Notes: generated by a model from the letters alone, not told the origin. A DNA stretch of 64,000 nt from Alteribacillus bidgolensis (GCF_002886255.1 NZ_KZ614149.1:1302001-1366000); one strand, 5' to 3'. Counted from the first letter of the stretch, positions 45,659 to 54,726 are shown. A program made the numbers and translations.

Positions 45659-47503
45659 CTATAAGTCGAATTTCTGAAGACGGTGATAGAATGTACTTCT
45701 TGGCATATTCAGCAATTTTGCAGCTAATGTAACGTTTCCTTGCGTTTTTTGTAAGGCCTTAATCATTGAGTCTTTTTGGACTTGTTCACGTAATGTAAGA
45801 GAAGATTTATCTTCAAAGTCATTGTCAGGTTCCAAACTACTTAACTCCATTGAATCCAACCATTTCATTAATTGATATTCATCAGTAATACCATCTTGGG
45901 ATAAAATTCGTAACCGTTCAAGTACATTAAATAATTCCCTGATATTTCCTGGCCAGTGATATTCCATAAGTTTGTCAAAGAATTTAGGAGAAAATTTTAT
46001 TTCCCATTCATTTCTTTCACAAAAATAGCGTACTAAATCTGGGATGTCTTCTCTCCTTTCTCGTAATGGAGGTAAATGCACAGGATATACATAGAGACGG
46101 TAAAACAAGTCTTCACGAAAATGACCTTCCTTAACAAGTTTGCGAATATCACGATTGGTTGCGGTAATAATTCGAACATCCAATGGGGTTTCTTGGTTAC
46201 CTCCAATAGGAGTTACCTTGCGTTCTTGTAATACTCGTAAAAGGGCAATTTGAGTCGCTTGAGGAATTTCTCCAATTTCATCTAAAAAAAGAGTTCCTTG
46301 ATTAGCTTGTTCAAATTTCCCCTTATGCCCTTGGCGTCGAGCCCCTGTAAAAGCTCCATCTACATAACCAAATAGTTCACTTTCCATAAGTTCCTTTGGA
46401 ATTGCGCCGCAATTAACCGCGACGAATGGACCTGTTTTACGTGGGCTATTCTCATGAATCGTTTGAGCAATTACTTCTTTACCCGTTCCAGTTTCCCCAA
46501 AAATGTAAGTCTCAGCATTCGTTGGAGCTACTATTTTTATTTTATCTAAGGTGAGTTGGAAAGAGTTACTTGTGCCCGGTTCACCTTTAAAGTAAAAAGG
46601 CTTCGAAAGAAAAGAATTATCCTTTTTATTTATGGTATCTTTTAATAAATAAACACAACTTCCAATTAGGTTGTTATGGTACCTAGAATAAATAGGTGTT
46701 TCCATGTGTACATCATACCCGTATTCTGGAATGTTTCTTTTTTTCATCCCTGCCCATTTTTGAATATCTTTACGAACAGGTTTACTTGCAGCAACGACGA
46801 CTTTTTTATGATTGCAAATGAGTAGAGGTTTATCACTTTCAATTAAATCCATTGAACTGTGAATCAGTTCCAACTCATTCTTGTGCATTTGAATACTTAA
46901 TTCACGTTCTATAGAGTTAGCCACAACAGTAACCATTCCCAACATATAAGGGTGTGCACGATCTACTGGACTAGAAATATCAATAAGTCCCATTATTTTT
47001 CCCTCATCATTACAAATAGGAGCTGCCGAACAACTCCACTGATGAGAAGCGATAGAGTAATGTTCTGTCCCTGTCACCATTATGGGTTGTTTCGTTTGTA
47101 ACGCCGTACCAATAGCATTCGTGCCCACCTTGTCCTCCGTCCAACAAGCTCCTTCAATAAAATTTATCTTACTTGACCTTTTTAAAACGTCTTTATTTCC
47201 TATTATGGTTAATATATATCCTTCAGGGTCAATCAATAAGGCAATCATACCTGATTTTTCTAAATATTGCTTCATACTCTTTAAGTGCGGACCTGCAATA
47301 TTTAGAAGAAAGGAATTCTTATCTCTTTGAAAATTTAAGTGGTCAACTGTTAAAATATGATCTCCTTTTTCTAAATGCGGGTCAACCCGTGAGTCTTTAC
47401 AGCGGTGCCATGATTTAACAATTTCATTACTTAATCTAGAAGTTTCAAGCACTCCTTCGTTTACAAATCGTTTCCATGTATTTAAAGAAAGAGTGGTTTC
47501 CAT
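45659..47503 (-). CDS. acoR: AcoR, sigma-54-dependent activator of the aco operon
   Basis: A 614-residue enhancer-binding protein. N-terminal GAF-type sensor (about 60-220), AAA+ domain with Walker A GETGTGKEV, the sigma-54 contact loop GAFTGA (in YVDGAFTGARRQ) and Walker B GTLFLDEIG, then a C-terminal Fis-type helix-turn-helix (GNVTLAAKLLNMPRSTFYHRL). This is the AcoR/DhaR layout. ATG 47503 has GGAGGGGGAGG upstream. It is separated from acoA by the second ger operon, an unusual split, but the -24/-12 promoter there requires such an activator. A cre-like site lies upstream. Confidence 0.93.
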   Translation of the reverse strand: METTLSLNTWKRFVNEGVLETSRLSNEIVKSWHRCKDSRVDPHLEKGDHILTVDHLNFQRDKNSFLLNIAGPHLKSMKQYLEKSGMIALLIDPEGYILTIIGNKDVLKRSSKINFIEGACWTEDKVGTNAIGTALQTKQPIMVTGTEHYSIASHQWSCSAAPICNDEGKIMGLIDISSPVDRAHPYMLGMVTVVANSIERELSIQMHKNELELIHSSMDLIESDKPLLICNHKKVVVAASKPVRKDIQKWAGMKKRNIPEYGYDVHMETPIYSRYHNNLIGSCVYLLKDTINKKDNSFLSKPFYFKGEPGTSNSFQLTLDKIKIVAPTNAETYIFGETGTGKEVIAQTIHENSPRKTGPFVAVNCGAIPKELMESELFGYVDGAFTGARRQGHKGKFEQANQGTLFLDEIGEIPQATQIALLRVLQERKVTPIGGNQETPLDVRIITATNRDIRKLVKEGHFREDLFYRLYVYPVHLPPLRERREDIPDLVRYFCERNEWEIKFSPKFFDKLMEYHWPGNIRELFNVLERLRILSQDGITDEYQLMKWLDSMELSSLEPDNDFEDKSSLTLREQVQKDSMIKALQKTQGNVTLAAKLLNMPRSTFYHRLQKFDL

Positions 47504-47592
47504 CACTAAAACCTCCCCCTCCTAATGAATTATAATAATTAAAAATAGAAATAATAGAAAGATTCATTTTATAGGTTTATTATATACCATCA

Positions 47593-47606
47593 AGTAATCG
47601 CTTTCA
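47593..47606 (-). promoter_or_regulatory. CcpA cre-like site upstream of acoR
   Basis: Minus-strand TGAAAGCGATTACT matches 13 of 14 positions of the cre consensus TGWAANCGNTNWCA, 90 bp before the acoR start. Carbon catabolite control of acoR by CcpA is known in B. subtilis. Confidence 0.7.
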
Positions 47607-48275
47607 TTGGTAAATACTACTTTAATTAAACATAACTTTATTAATTACATAGTTACTATGAGCTGCCAATATTCAGTTCTCTTTTTTTCGAATATAAAAG
47701 CGTCCATTGTTGACTGAAAATAGTAAACATTGCGATTAATATGAAATTAATTTTACATGAGTGGCAGCATGATTAGTTCATTAGATTATTCAACAACCAG
47801 TCCCAAAAATGTGAAAGGAAGCTATTCCTTATGACAGGTAAGCATCCTTTTCTGGAATATTATTCTATTTTAACACAATTTAAATGAGAGTCTTTAAATT
47901 GTGTTGGATACCTTAATCCGTATCCAATTATTTACACAAACTATCGTACGTCATCTTTAGTCATTATACAACTTGCGTTAAAGTGAACTAGAAGAATTTC
48001 CATTCATTTGGTTTGTATTATTTACTCAACTCGTTTATTTTTATTAAAGAAACATGAACAGAACGTATAATGTTTAAGGTAATTAAGTTCATCTTCTTAT
48101 AATTTTAATAACCAGTCTGAACAAATGTTACATAGCTTTTTACCCAACCTAGAAGGTTGACCTTATACGTCAAGTGGCGTTCTCTTGCATTAGAAGAACA
48201 ATTGGCAATATCCATCCCATTAATCTCCGGCCTTCATATTGAAAAAGTTAAAATTTTAAATTGGAGAGTGTTGCT
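47607..48275. other. Long intergenic region between acoR and ylbC-like gene
   Basis: About 670 bp, AT-rich. It contains a perfect 13-base inverted repeat AACACAATTTAAA / TTTAAATTGTGTT (47872-47905) that may be a terminator or operator, and a TTGAC-N7-GTCAA dyad at 48157-48173 resembling a MerR-family operator with no MerR gene nearby. No protein-coding gene is convincing. Confidence 0.5.
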
Positions 48276-49394
48276 GTGAAACGGCTTATTTTAATATTAA
48301 CGATTGTATTTATCGGGTACGTTTCAAAGTCATTTTGGGAAGAACCAGTTCAACATATTATTCCTTCTTTTTTAAAGGATTCTTTTCGTTATACCGTCGA
48401 TTCAATAAACGAAAATCCAGATTTCCAATCGGCGATAGATACCATTAACCAGCAATTGCATTCTCTGTTTGCGTCATTTAATAATTCACTATCAGAACCA
48501 AGAGATACAAACGTTGAAACACCAAACTTAACATCTCCTGAAAATCAAATATTTTCGATTCATAATATCGAATTAGGCGACTCAAGAGCTGATGTTGAAC
48601 AGGAAACAGGAAAGCCAAAGCGGAATTCGAAAAATGAATACGGAGTAAACTGGGAAGCCTATCATGAAAACTATCAAAATTTTATCATGGTTGCTTATGA
48701 TGAAGAAAATATCGTTCGCGGCCTTTATACAAATCAAGATTTGATTGCCTCATCCACAGGAATAGAACTGGGAAATGCAAGGCATTTGGTTCAGGAACAA
48801 CTAGGTACTCCTGAGTCGACTATAAAAAAGGGAGTAATTAATTATGAGATTAGTAGTGATGGGCAATATGATGTATTCCATCTTGACAACAGCTATACTA
48901 CGATATTTTATGATAAGCACGAAGACAATACGGTTACAGCCATCCAAATTATTGATGAAACCCTAGAAAAGAACAAAGATGCTCTTTACACCAATTCAAG
49001 TCACCAGCTAAAAGAAGGTTTTGAATATCAGTTATTTGATTTAACAAACGCTTCAAGAGAAAAACACGATCTGCCTATTTTAGCCTGGGATGATCACGCG
49101 AGAGAAACAGCTCGCGATCATAGCTTAGATATGGCGGAAAATCAATATTTCGGCCATACAAATTTACAAGGCCAGTCTCCATTTGATCGTATGAAAGAAG
49201 ATAATATTCGTTTTACTACAGCTGGTGAAAACCTAGCGTATGGCCAGGCCAGCAGTATCTTTGCCCACGAAGGGCTGATGAATTCCTTAGGACACCGAGA
49301 AAACATCCTTCAGGAAAATTTTGATTATTTAGGGGTCGGACTGGCATTTAATAACGATTCACAACCTTATTTTACTGAGATTTTTTATAGATAG
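48276..49394 (+). CDS. ylbC: CAP/SCP-domain secreted protein, YlbC-like
   Basis: A 372-residue protein with an N-terminal hydrophobic anchor (residues 1-18), a CAP-associated N-terminal domain (about 95-235, IELGDSRADVEQETGKPKR) and a C-terminal CAP domain (about 245-372) with HSLDMAENQYFGHTN, FTTAGENLAYG and GHRENIL. This two-domain layout is that of B. subtilis YlbC and its relatives, of unknown biochemical function. The GTG at 48276 (MKRLILILTIVF) with GGAGAG upstream is the better start than a TTG five codons earlier. Confidence 0.85.
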   Translation: MKRLILILTIVFIGYVSKSFWEEPVQHIIPSFLKDSFRYTVDSINENPDFQSAIDTINQQLHSLFASFNNSLSEPRDTNVETPNLTSPENQIFSIHNIELGDSRADVEQETGKPKRNSKNEYGVNWEAYHENYQNFIMVAYDEENIVRGLYTNQDLIASSTGIELGNARHLVQEQLGTPESTIKKGVINYEISSDGQYDVFHLDNSYTTIFYDKHEDNTVTAIQIIDETLEKNKDALYTNSSHQLKEGFEYQLFDLTNASREKHDLPILAWDDHARETARDHSLDMAENQYFGHTNLQGQSPFDRMKEDNIRFTTAGENLAYGQASSIFAHEGLMNSLGHRENILQENFDYLGVGLAFNNDSQPYFTEIFYR

Positions 49395-49767
49395 TGATTC
49401 CTCTGCTCAATAGATGTTGAATAAAACGTACAAAACTCGGTGTTGATCCCTTCCTAAAAAACGGATTTTCCGGTAATTTGCCAGCAGGCTTTTTCGTGAT
49501 TGTAATGGGTACGTTTTTAAGCTCTTGATGCTTCCTGACTATTCAGGATTAGGGGCTCTTTTCGGTTACCGAAAAAACGAAACCTAGAAAGCTGGCATTT
49601 TCAGGGGAGGTCTAAATACAACCTAATCATGCCTTACTTTGTCTTTACCCTCTCTGAGGAATCTAAATAAACCCAATACTTCGTTTTCTCTTTAAGAAAT
49701 TTCAGGACAAGTGCCAGAGGAAACTGTATAAGTGTACTCATACAGCAAAAGCTATAACAATAACAAA
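49395..49767. other. Intergenic region after ylbC-like gene
   Basis: Holds two hairpins: one built on CTAATCCTGAATAGTCAGGA (about 49525-49555) and TTTTCGGTTACCGAAAAA (about 49558-49575), either of which could terminate ylbC. No gene is seen. A fragment AAAACTCGGTGTTGATCC at 49431 weakly resembles the dispersed repeat. Confidence 0.4.
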
Positions 49768-49791
49768 CAAAAAAGAGGGGGCAGCCCCTCA
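49768..49791 (-). terminator. Terminator of the 49.8-51.0 kb small module
   Basis: Minus-strand GAGGGG, CTG loop, CCCCTC followed by TTTTTT, 28 bases after the small basic gene. Confidence 0.85.
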
Positions 49792-49818
49792 TAGTTATTC
49801 GCTATTTATATTTATGTA

Positions 49819-49983
49819 TTAGGGTTTTACCAATTTCCGCTTACTTGTAGAATTTGATTCTTTCGAACTCATTTCTTTTATTCCAGGATGATAATTCCCA
49901 ACTGACGGTTTCTTTGTTCTCTTTAGGGTTGCGACTCCGTATCCTTTTCCTCTTCTGTGTCTCAATACTTTAATTACTTTCAT
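49819..49983 (-). CDS. Small basic protein (54 residues), unknown
   Basis: Starts at ATG 49983 with GGGAGGCGAAAG upstream. Highly basic: MKVIKVLRHRRGKGYGVATL, then KRTKKP and a Lys/Ser tail. The core GKGYGVATLKRTKKP resembles GKTVGFATLKRKKP in the frameshifted small gene at 50918. It is separated from the 272-residue membrane protein by 13 bp, so they are probably co-transcribed. Basic, disordered-looking, possibly nucleic acid-binding; function unknown. Confidence 0.7.
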   Translation of the reverse strand: MKVIKVLRHRRGKGYGVATLKRTKKPSVGNYHPGIKEMSSKESNSTSKRKLVKP

Positions 49984-49996
49984 TTCTTTCGCCTCC

Positions 49997-50815
49997 CTAA
50001 CTAACACGATTAAATTTTCGTTCCAAAGATTCCACGAAGTCCTGGTTAAATCCAATTAATAATAAATTCGTCGTTATCTTCATGAATTCCTGTTCTTTTT
50101 CTTCTGATATTACATCATCTTTCAAAAAAAATACACCAAGCCCAAGTCTAATTTCTCCATAATTCCGGACAATTAATGATTGGCTGTGCTTGCTTCCCTC
50201 CATGTTTGAATCCGACTTGATGTTGGAATTCTTTTGACGTACAGGTTTTTCCTCGTTGTCTAACGCTGTATTGATCATCCGAGAAGCACTATCTAAGTCT
50301 TTAATTTTTCCTTGGTAATAAAGACGAATATCATATCTCTCTTCTTCATTAACCGGAAAAAACCAGATAAAATCAACATGGCGCTTCCTTACCTCAAAGA
50401 CCTTTCTAATTTCAGTTTCAACTGCATGAAGATAATTGGTTACTTTTTCTTCAATGATGCGCTCACCATCACCAGTGTCAATGGCTTTAATGACCTCCGT
50501 CAATTCCTCTTCCACATCTTCATATGTTCCTAACTTCTCTTCTCTGGAGAACAATTGGTGGAAGATAACATGCTTTACACCCATGGCGAAAACATAGTAT
50601 ATAATTAACAAAGTCATCTGTTGAGTAAAAGTACGAAGAGAGGATGATTCGTTATCAAACCTTAGAAAAGGAATAGAATTGAAGGGAGTGGATACGTATT
50701 GATGCACCAATGTTATTATGTCTCCTGCTGCGTTATCGAATAATTGTAGAGCAACAAATCCTACAATACCACTAGCTACCGGAGTTACAGTTTTCCTTTG
50801 TCCGAGCCAAGCCAT
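49997..50815 (-). CDS. Membrane protein of unknown function (272 residues)
   Basis: N-terminal part with two hydrophobic segments (about residues 12-32 and 65-85) followed by an acidic coiled helical region (about 95-140, EDVEEELTEVIKAID) and a mixed alpha/beta cytosolic domain with YDIRLYYQGKIKDLDSA and NYGEIRLGLGVFF. I recognise no family. It lies between two small basic paralogous genes in what looks like one operon. Start ATG 50815 has only a weak GACGAGGG site. Confidence 0.65.
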   Translation of the reverse strand: MAWLGQRKTVTPVASGIVGFVALQLFDNAAGDIITLVHQYVSTPFNSIPFLRFDNESSSLRTFTQQMTLLIIYYVFAMGVKHVIFHQLFSREEKLGTYEDVEEELTEVIKAIDTGDGERIIEEKVTNYLHAVETEIRKVFEVRKRHVDFIWFFPVNEEERYDIRLYYQGKIKDLDSASRMINTALDNEEKPVRQKNSNIKSDSNMEGSKHSQSLIVRNYGEIRLGLGVFFLKDDVISEEKEQEFMKITTNLLLIGFNQDFVESLERKFNRVS

Positions 50816-50917
50816 TGAAAAACCCTCGTCTCAACTTTCTGTGATATATTTAATATATTATCAATATTGGTAAAATTAAACAAGGTGAATATTGGAAAAG
50901 TGGGAAAGGGAGAGGTT

Positions 50918-51050
50918 CTATTTCTTTTTAGGCTTTTTACGTTTAAGCGTAGCAAAACCAACAGTTTTACCGTTAGACAACTTCTTCTTCTTTTTATCGG
51001 TAACGTAGCAATCTGTGTTCACTTTTCCCATTTCTTTAAACAATCCCATG
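50918..51050 (-). pseudogene. Frameshifted small basic protein gene
   Basis: ATG 51050 behind AGGAGG reads MGLFKEMGKVNTDCYVT; then an extra C in an ACCC run near 51000 breaks the frame. The next frame continues DKKKKKLSNGKTVGFATLKR and KKPKKK to a TAG at 50918. Removing one C gives a 43-residue basic protein sharing G-K-x2-G-x-A-T-L-K-R-x-K with the 54-residue protein at 49819. Could be a sequencing error, a true frameshift, or programmed frameshifting. Confidence 0.6.
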
Positions 51051-51162
51051 TTCATTATCCTCCTAATTTTAACGATACTGGCTAAAGCATACTTATGACT
51101 ACTTTTCCCTAATTAGAATGCTATAACACTACCGACTCTTAATTTTATAATTGCGTTCTATT

Positions 51163-51438
51163 TTAAGTTCTGTACGATTGGGTCTTCAGATAAGAAAGTA
51201 TTTTGAGAACTGAAATCTGGCTGTACTGTACTATCAAACCATTATGTACCCTTACGCATTCTCCCTTCTCTGAAACGGTGTTCACTAAAAATGACTTTTC
51301 CTCTCTACCTAATTGTTTCATAAATAATTTTTTTACGTCATCCTTGTAGGTCGATAAGTTAAAAACTTCATAGGGACCAGCAAAGTCTAATCCATCAACA
51401 TCATTAAATAATAATATTCCCACACAAAATTGTTTCAC
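51163..51438 (-). pseudogene. Truncated DJ-1/PfpI-type (GlxA-like) protein
   Basis: The N-terminal 65 residues match the start of DJ-1/PfpI amidotransferase-like proteins (GILLFNDVDGLDFAGPYEVF). A five-base tandem duplication (GTACAGTACAG, 51222-51231) breaks the frame; the other frame continues QPDFSSQNTFLSEDP and soon ends. The nucleophile-elbow cysteine and the rest of the domain are missing, so the gene is dead. Confidence 0.65.
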
Positions 51439-51531
51439 TATTCCGGAAACCTCCGCTCCACAACATTATACCCGTTACGGGTATTTTGCAAAGGTTTTTA
51501 TTTGCAAATTTAACTACGAAATTCCTTAAAT

Positions 51532-51566
51532 CAAAAAAGGACACCTTATTAAATAAAGCGCCCTGT
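51532..51566 (-). terminator. Terminator after methyltransferase
   Basis: Minus-strand stem AGGGCGC / GGTGTCCT (two G-U pairs) followed by TTTTTTG, just past the stop at 51575. Confidence 0.65.
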
Positions 51567-51574
51567 TAATTACG

Positions 51575-52198
51575 TTAAATACTGTTTTTGCTAATTACAA
51601 TCTCTCGGTACATACCCTTAAACATTATTGATTCATTCTGTTTAACAGTTAAATTCTCTTTGTTACTCTCATACAATGTTTCAAAGTTTACACCGATATC
51701 AGTCCCTAAAAAATTGATAAACGGCCTAATTATTTTTTTCATAAGAGAGAGTTTCTTTCCTTTAGGCGAAAACTTATCAAAAATGATAATCTTTCCATCC
51801 GGTTTTAATATTCGTACCATCTCCTTCATACACTTATCTGCGTCAGGGACAACTGATAGAACAAGACTTGCAATCACAACATCAAACTGATTATCTTTAA
51901 AATTCATATCTTGAGCATCCATTTTAAAAAACTGTATGGAAGAAGATTGACATTTAGCTTTTGCCTTCTCAAGCATTTCATAAGAGTAATCTATGGCTGT
52001 AATATTTAAATCCTTATAGTTAATTAGTTCCAAGTCTGCCCCTGTACCCACTCCAACAAATAGAATATGTTGATTTTCACCAAATTTCTCCCCTTGAAAA
52101 ATCTTCTTTCGAGCCTCGAGGAATTTTCCTGAATTAAACAAATTATCGTATATAGGCGACCAAAATTTATATATTATTGTGTTCCAGCGATTGTTCAT
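51575..52198 (-). CDS. Class I SAM-dependent methyltransferase
   Basis: A 207-residue Methyltransf_11/PmtA-like enzyme. SAM motif I is ILFVGVGTGADLELI (about 45-59), the strand-2 acid is in ITAIDYSYEM, and the post-I segment is FDVVIASLVLSVVPDADKCM. The N-terminus NRWNTIIYKFWSPIYDNLF is typical of phospholipid or quinone methyltransferases of the UbiE branch. Substrate unknown. Monocistronic. Confidence 0.87.
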   Translation of the reverse strand: MNNRWNTIIYKFWSPIYDNLFNSGKFLEARKKIFQGEKFGENQHILFVGVGTGADLELINYKDLNITAIDYSYEMLEKAKAKCQSSSIQFFKMDAQDMNFKDNQFDVVIASLVLSVVPDADKCMKEMVRILKPDGKIIIFDKFSPKGKKLSLMKKIIRPFINFLGTDIGVNFETLYESNKENLTVKQNESIMFKGMYREIVISKNSI

Positions 52199-52320
52199 TT
52201 TTCACCTCGTTATCTAAAACGCCTTATCAACTCTTTTGTTCAATAGTTTAAGTAACACTCTACAAACAGTCTTTAATTAGTATTTTCCCTTTGCTATTAC
52301 TCAATTATCTGTTCCTAGAA

Positions 52321-52360
52321 GTAAAACGGCCGCATTTCCTTATTACAGAAATTCGGCCGA
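52321..52360 (-). terminator. Terminator-like hairpin
   Basis: Stem CGGCCG with an inner ATTTC/GAAAT stem and a TAATAAGG-type loop; the minus strand continues TTTTACTTC. It shares loop TGTAATAAGGAAAT with the hairpin at 61341 (CGTAATAAGGGAT), so both belong to one terminator-like family. Serves the MFS gene or nothing. Confidence 0.5.
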
Positions 52361-52786
52361 TTGTGGAAGATTAATATGAATGGCACCTTTTTCTTGAACA
52401 AGCTAGACCAATACTTAGCTCTTAAGAATTTACTAAAGTTCTTTAACCTTTACATTCGTATCTTATCCTAATTTATTTATTGTTGTCTCCAATTTATTAT
52501 TCTTTTCTTTGTTTTCCTTTAGGAGAATTGCCCGAGTAAAATAATTGCTCAAATTATTCGGTATATTTGTTCTCTCCAGTAAGTTGGAAGGCGAACCTTT
52601 CTAAAATAAATATACATGTGCTCTTAATTCCATTCAATATTATTATTCAACCTACAAGGCACAAGTTCGAACGAATTCTCATCAATATGTTTCACGTAAT
52701 TAATTGTGTTATTACGCACAAAATGTAACTGTTTAACAGTGTAATTACTCACTATCAACTCATCCTTTTCTGTTAAAAGTAGCTTG
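52361..52786. other. Intergenic region, no clear gene
   Basis: About 430 bp, AT-rich. A 79-codon minus-strand frame overlaps the 3' end of the MFS gene but has no ribosome site and no recognisable content. Confidence 0.4.
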
Positions 52787-54022
52787 CTAGTTTGATTGTA
52801 CAACTGTTTTATCGTTTGAAGAGACTTGGTAGTCTCTAAGAAACACTGTAATAATAGCACCAAATGTTAACAGAATAGCTCCCATCCAAAACGCGGAAGT
52901 ATAGTCCCCTGTTATGGAACGGAGGTAACCACCCAGAAACACCCCTAATGCAGCAAATACCTGATGAATGAACCAGCTAAAACCGAGAATACTCCCCATT
53001 GCATTTTTTCCAAACTTATCACCGATAATGCCTGTAACAAGAGGTATTATAGGCATAGAAGAAGCACCATAGACCACGGCAAATACATATAATTGCCAGA
53101 TACCTGGCGAAATGGCAAGCCATATAAAGGCTAGAAGACGAATGATGTAAAGTCCCACTAATAAATTCTTTTTCCCAAATGTTCGACTCAACTGCCCTGT
53201 TAACCACATCGATATAGCACTGGTCATTGCAGCTATACCGAGTAGTTGACCACCTAGCGACTCTCCCCCTCCAAGATCAACAGAAAAATTTGGCAGATGC
53301 ATGGTCACTAAATATAACGTAAATCCGCAGCTTGCAAATCCAAGAGTAGCAATCCAAAACTCACGACTCCGTAGCGCTTCGGACAGTGAGGCACTATTAA
53401 CAGTTGTAAATACCGATGCAGAATCCCCATCGGGCATTTGTTCCACATCTTTAGGATTATTCTTCACTACAGCTAATATCATTGGAACAACAACTATTAG
53501 CATGAGTAGACCAAGTACAACAAATGCAGATCGAAATCCCGTGTTAGCAATTAAAAGTCCTGTTAACGGCAATAGTGCAAGTTGCCCAATATTCATGCCC
53601 ATGGAACTTCTTGAAAGCATTTTGGCTCTTTTTTTCACATACCACCGAGAAACCAATACGGAGTTGGCCATCGATCCACATCCTGCAAAGCCAATGGCAG
53701 TCAACAAGCCATAGTAAATAAAGAATTGCCATACTTCAGTGATTGTTGCCGAGAGGATAAATGCTACACCCATTAAGGCAGCACTTCCTGCAATGACAGG
53801 TTTCGGACCAAAACGATCAATTAATCTCCCCATAACCGGCTGAAAAACTCCCCACGTTATCATATTAAGAGATACAGCCAAGCTAAGAATCGTTAAATCC
53901 CATCCATACGCACTATTTAGTGGAGTAAAAAATTGACCTGCTGTGAGATTTAAACCAAATGCCCCCATAAGTGTTAAAAAGGTAACTAATACAATTTTTG
54001 GACCTAAAAACGATCGTTGCAT
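52787..54022 (-). CDS. MFS transporter, YbfB/OFA-like
   Basis: A 411-residue 12-TM major facilitator protein with motif A GRLIDRFGPKP in loop 2-3 and the long central loop. N-terminus and spacing resemble YbfB and monocarboxylate/oxalate-formate antiporter-like carriers. AGGAGGGA precedes the ATG. Divergent from a CGNR zinc-finger regulator across 119 bp of repeated GGTTAA half-sites, so it is the likely regulated target. Confidence 0.88.
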   Translation of the reverse strand: MQRSFLGPKIVLVTFLTLMGAFGLNLTAGQFFTPLNSAYGWDLTILSLAVSLNMITWGVFQPVMGRLIDRFGPKPVIAGSAALMGVAFILSATITEVWQFFIYYGLLTAIGFAGCGSMANSVLVSRWYVKKRAKMLSRSSMGMNIGQLALLPLTGLLIANTGFRSAFVVLGLLMLIVVVPMILAVVKNNPKDVEQMPDGDSASVFTTVNSASLSEALRSREFWIATLGFASCGFTLYLVTMHLPNFSVDLGGGESLGGQLLGIAAMTSAISMWLTGQLSRTFGKKNLLVGLYIIRLLAFIWLAISPGIWQLYVFAVVYGASSMPIIPLVTGIIGDKFGKNAMGSILGFSWFIHQVFAALGVFLGGYLRSITGDYTSAFWMGAILLTFGAIITVFLRDYQVSSNDKTVVQSN

Positions 54023-54039
54023 AAAATCCCTCCTTATGA

Positions 54040-54120
54040 TTAACCAGTAAATATTATTTTTGATGGTTAATAATATACTCTGTTTTCATTAACCTGTCAA
54101 ACCTGTTATAATAGGTTAAT
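54040..54120. promoter_or_regulatory. Operator region with repeated GGTTAA half-sites
   Basis: Two inverted pairs: TTAACC (54040) with GGTTAA (54065), and ATTAACCT (54088) with AGGTTAAT (54113). They occupy most of the space between the MFS gene and its divergent CGNR-type regulator; a binding site for that regulator is the natural inference. Confidence 0.6.
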
Positions 54121-54141
54121 AAAAATAAGGCAGATGATTTT

Positions 54142-54726
54142 ATGACTAGTGAATTAAATTTCCCTCTTATTACTGGACAAATTTCTATTGATTTAGTGAA
54201 TACGGAGTTGATTCGACACGGAATACGACATGATTTACTCAGGTCTCCTGAAAACGTAATCGAATGGTTTCAAACTTTAAAAAAACAAAACATCCTATGT
54301 AATAATCAATTTAATACTCCTATAGACCAATGGGCAGAACGTGCATTACCTCTTTTACGCGAAGTTCGTTTGTTTCTTCGAGAAAACTATGAAAGGATGG
54401 CAGACGGGGAAAATGTTCTACCTGATTGGGTTTCTCGTCTAGAATTGTTAGTTAGACAATCCCCCTTTGCCTACGAATTACAAGGTAATAAATTATTACC
54501 TATTCCTACAGGCAAACCTGAAAATGCTCTTGTGGCTTTAATTGCACTAAATGCCCTGAAACTTCTATCTTCTGATAAATTAAGCAATATTCATCGGTGT
54601 GCAAACCCGGAATGTGTCTTATTGTTTATTGATACTCGTGGTAGACGTAAATGGTGTTCAATGAAAATATGCGGCAATAGAAAAAAAGTAACTCGTCATC
54701 AAAAACGAACTAAAAAAGAGAAATAA
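54142..54726 (+). CDS. ABATE/CGNR zinc-finger transcriptional regulator
   Basis: A 194-residue protein. The N-terminal ABATE domain (about 10-145, starting ISIDLVNTEL) is followed by the CGNR finger (about 150-194): RCANPECVLLFIDTRGRRKW, CSMKICGNRKKVTRHQKR. These are small DNA-binding regulators that probably sense a stress or ligand through the ABATE domain. It is divergent from the MFS transporter. Ribosome site is weak. An ATATACTTT/AAAGTATAT hairpin just after the stop is the terminator. Confidence 0.9.
   Translation: MTSELNFPLITGQISIDLVNTELIRHGIRHDLLRSPENVIEWFQTLKKQNILCNNQFNTPIDQWAERALPLLREVRLFLRENYERMADGENVLPDWVSRLELLVRQSPFAYELQGNKLLPIPTGKPENALVALIALNALKLLSSDKLSNIHRCANPECVLLFIDTRGRRKWCSMKICGNRKKVTRHQKRTKKEK

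Noticed and set aside
48157..48173. TTGAC-N7-GTCAA dyad like a MerR operator
   Set aside because: No MerR gene or paired promoter spacing nearby; reported only inside the intergenic note.
49425..49450. Further copy of the dispersed repeat
   Set aside because: Only a short AAAACTCGG and TTGATCC resemblance; too weak to call.
52624..52863. 79-codon minus-strand frame overlapping the MFS 3' end
   Set aside because: No ribosome site, overlaps a firm gene by 77 bases in another frame, no recognisable content.
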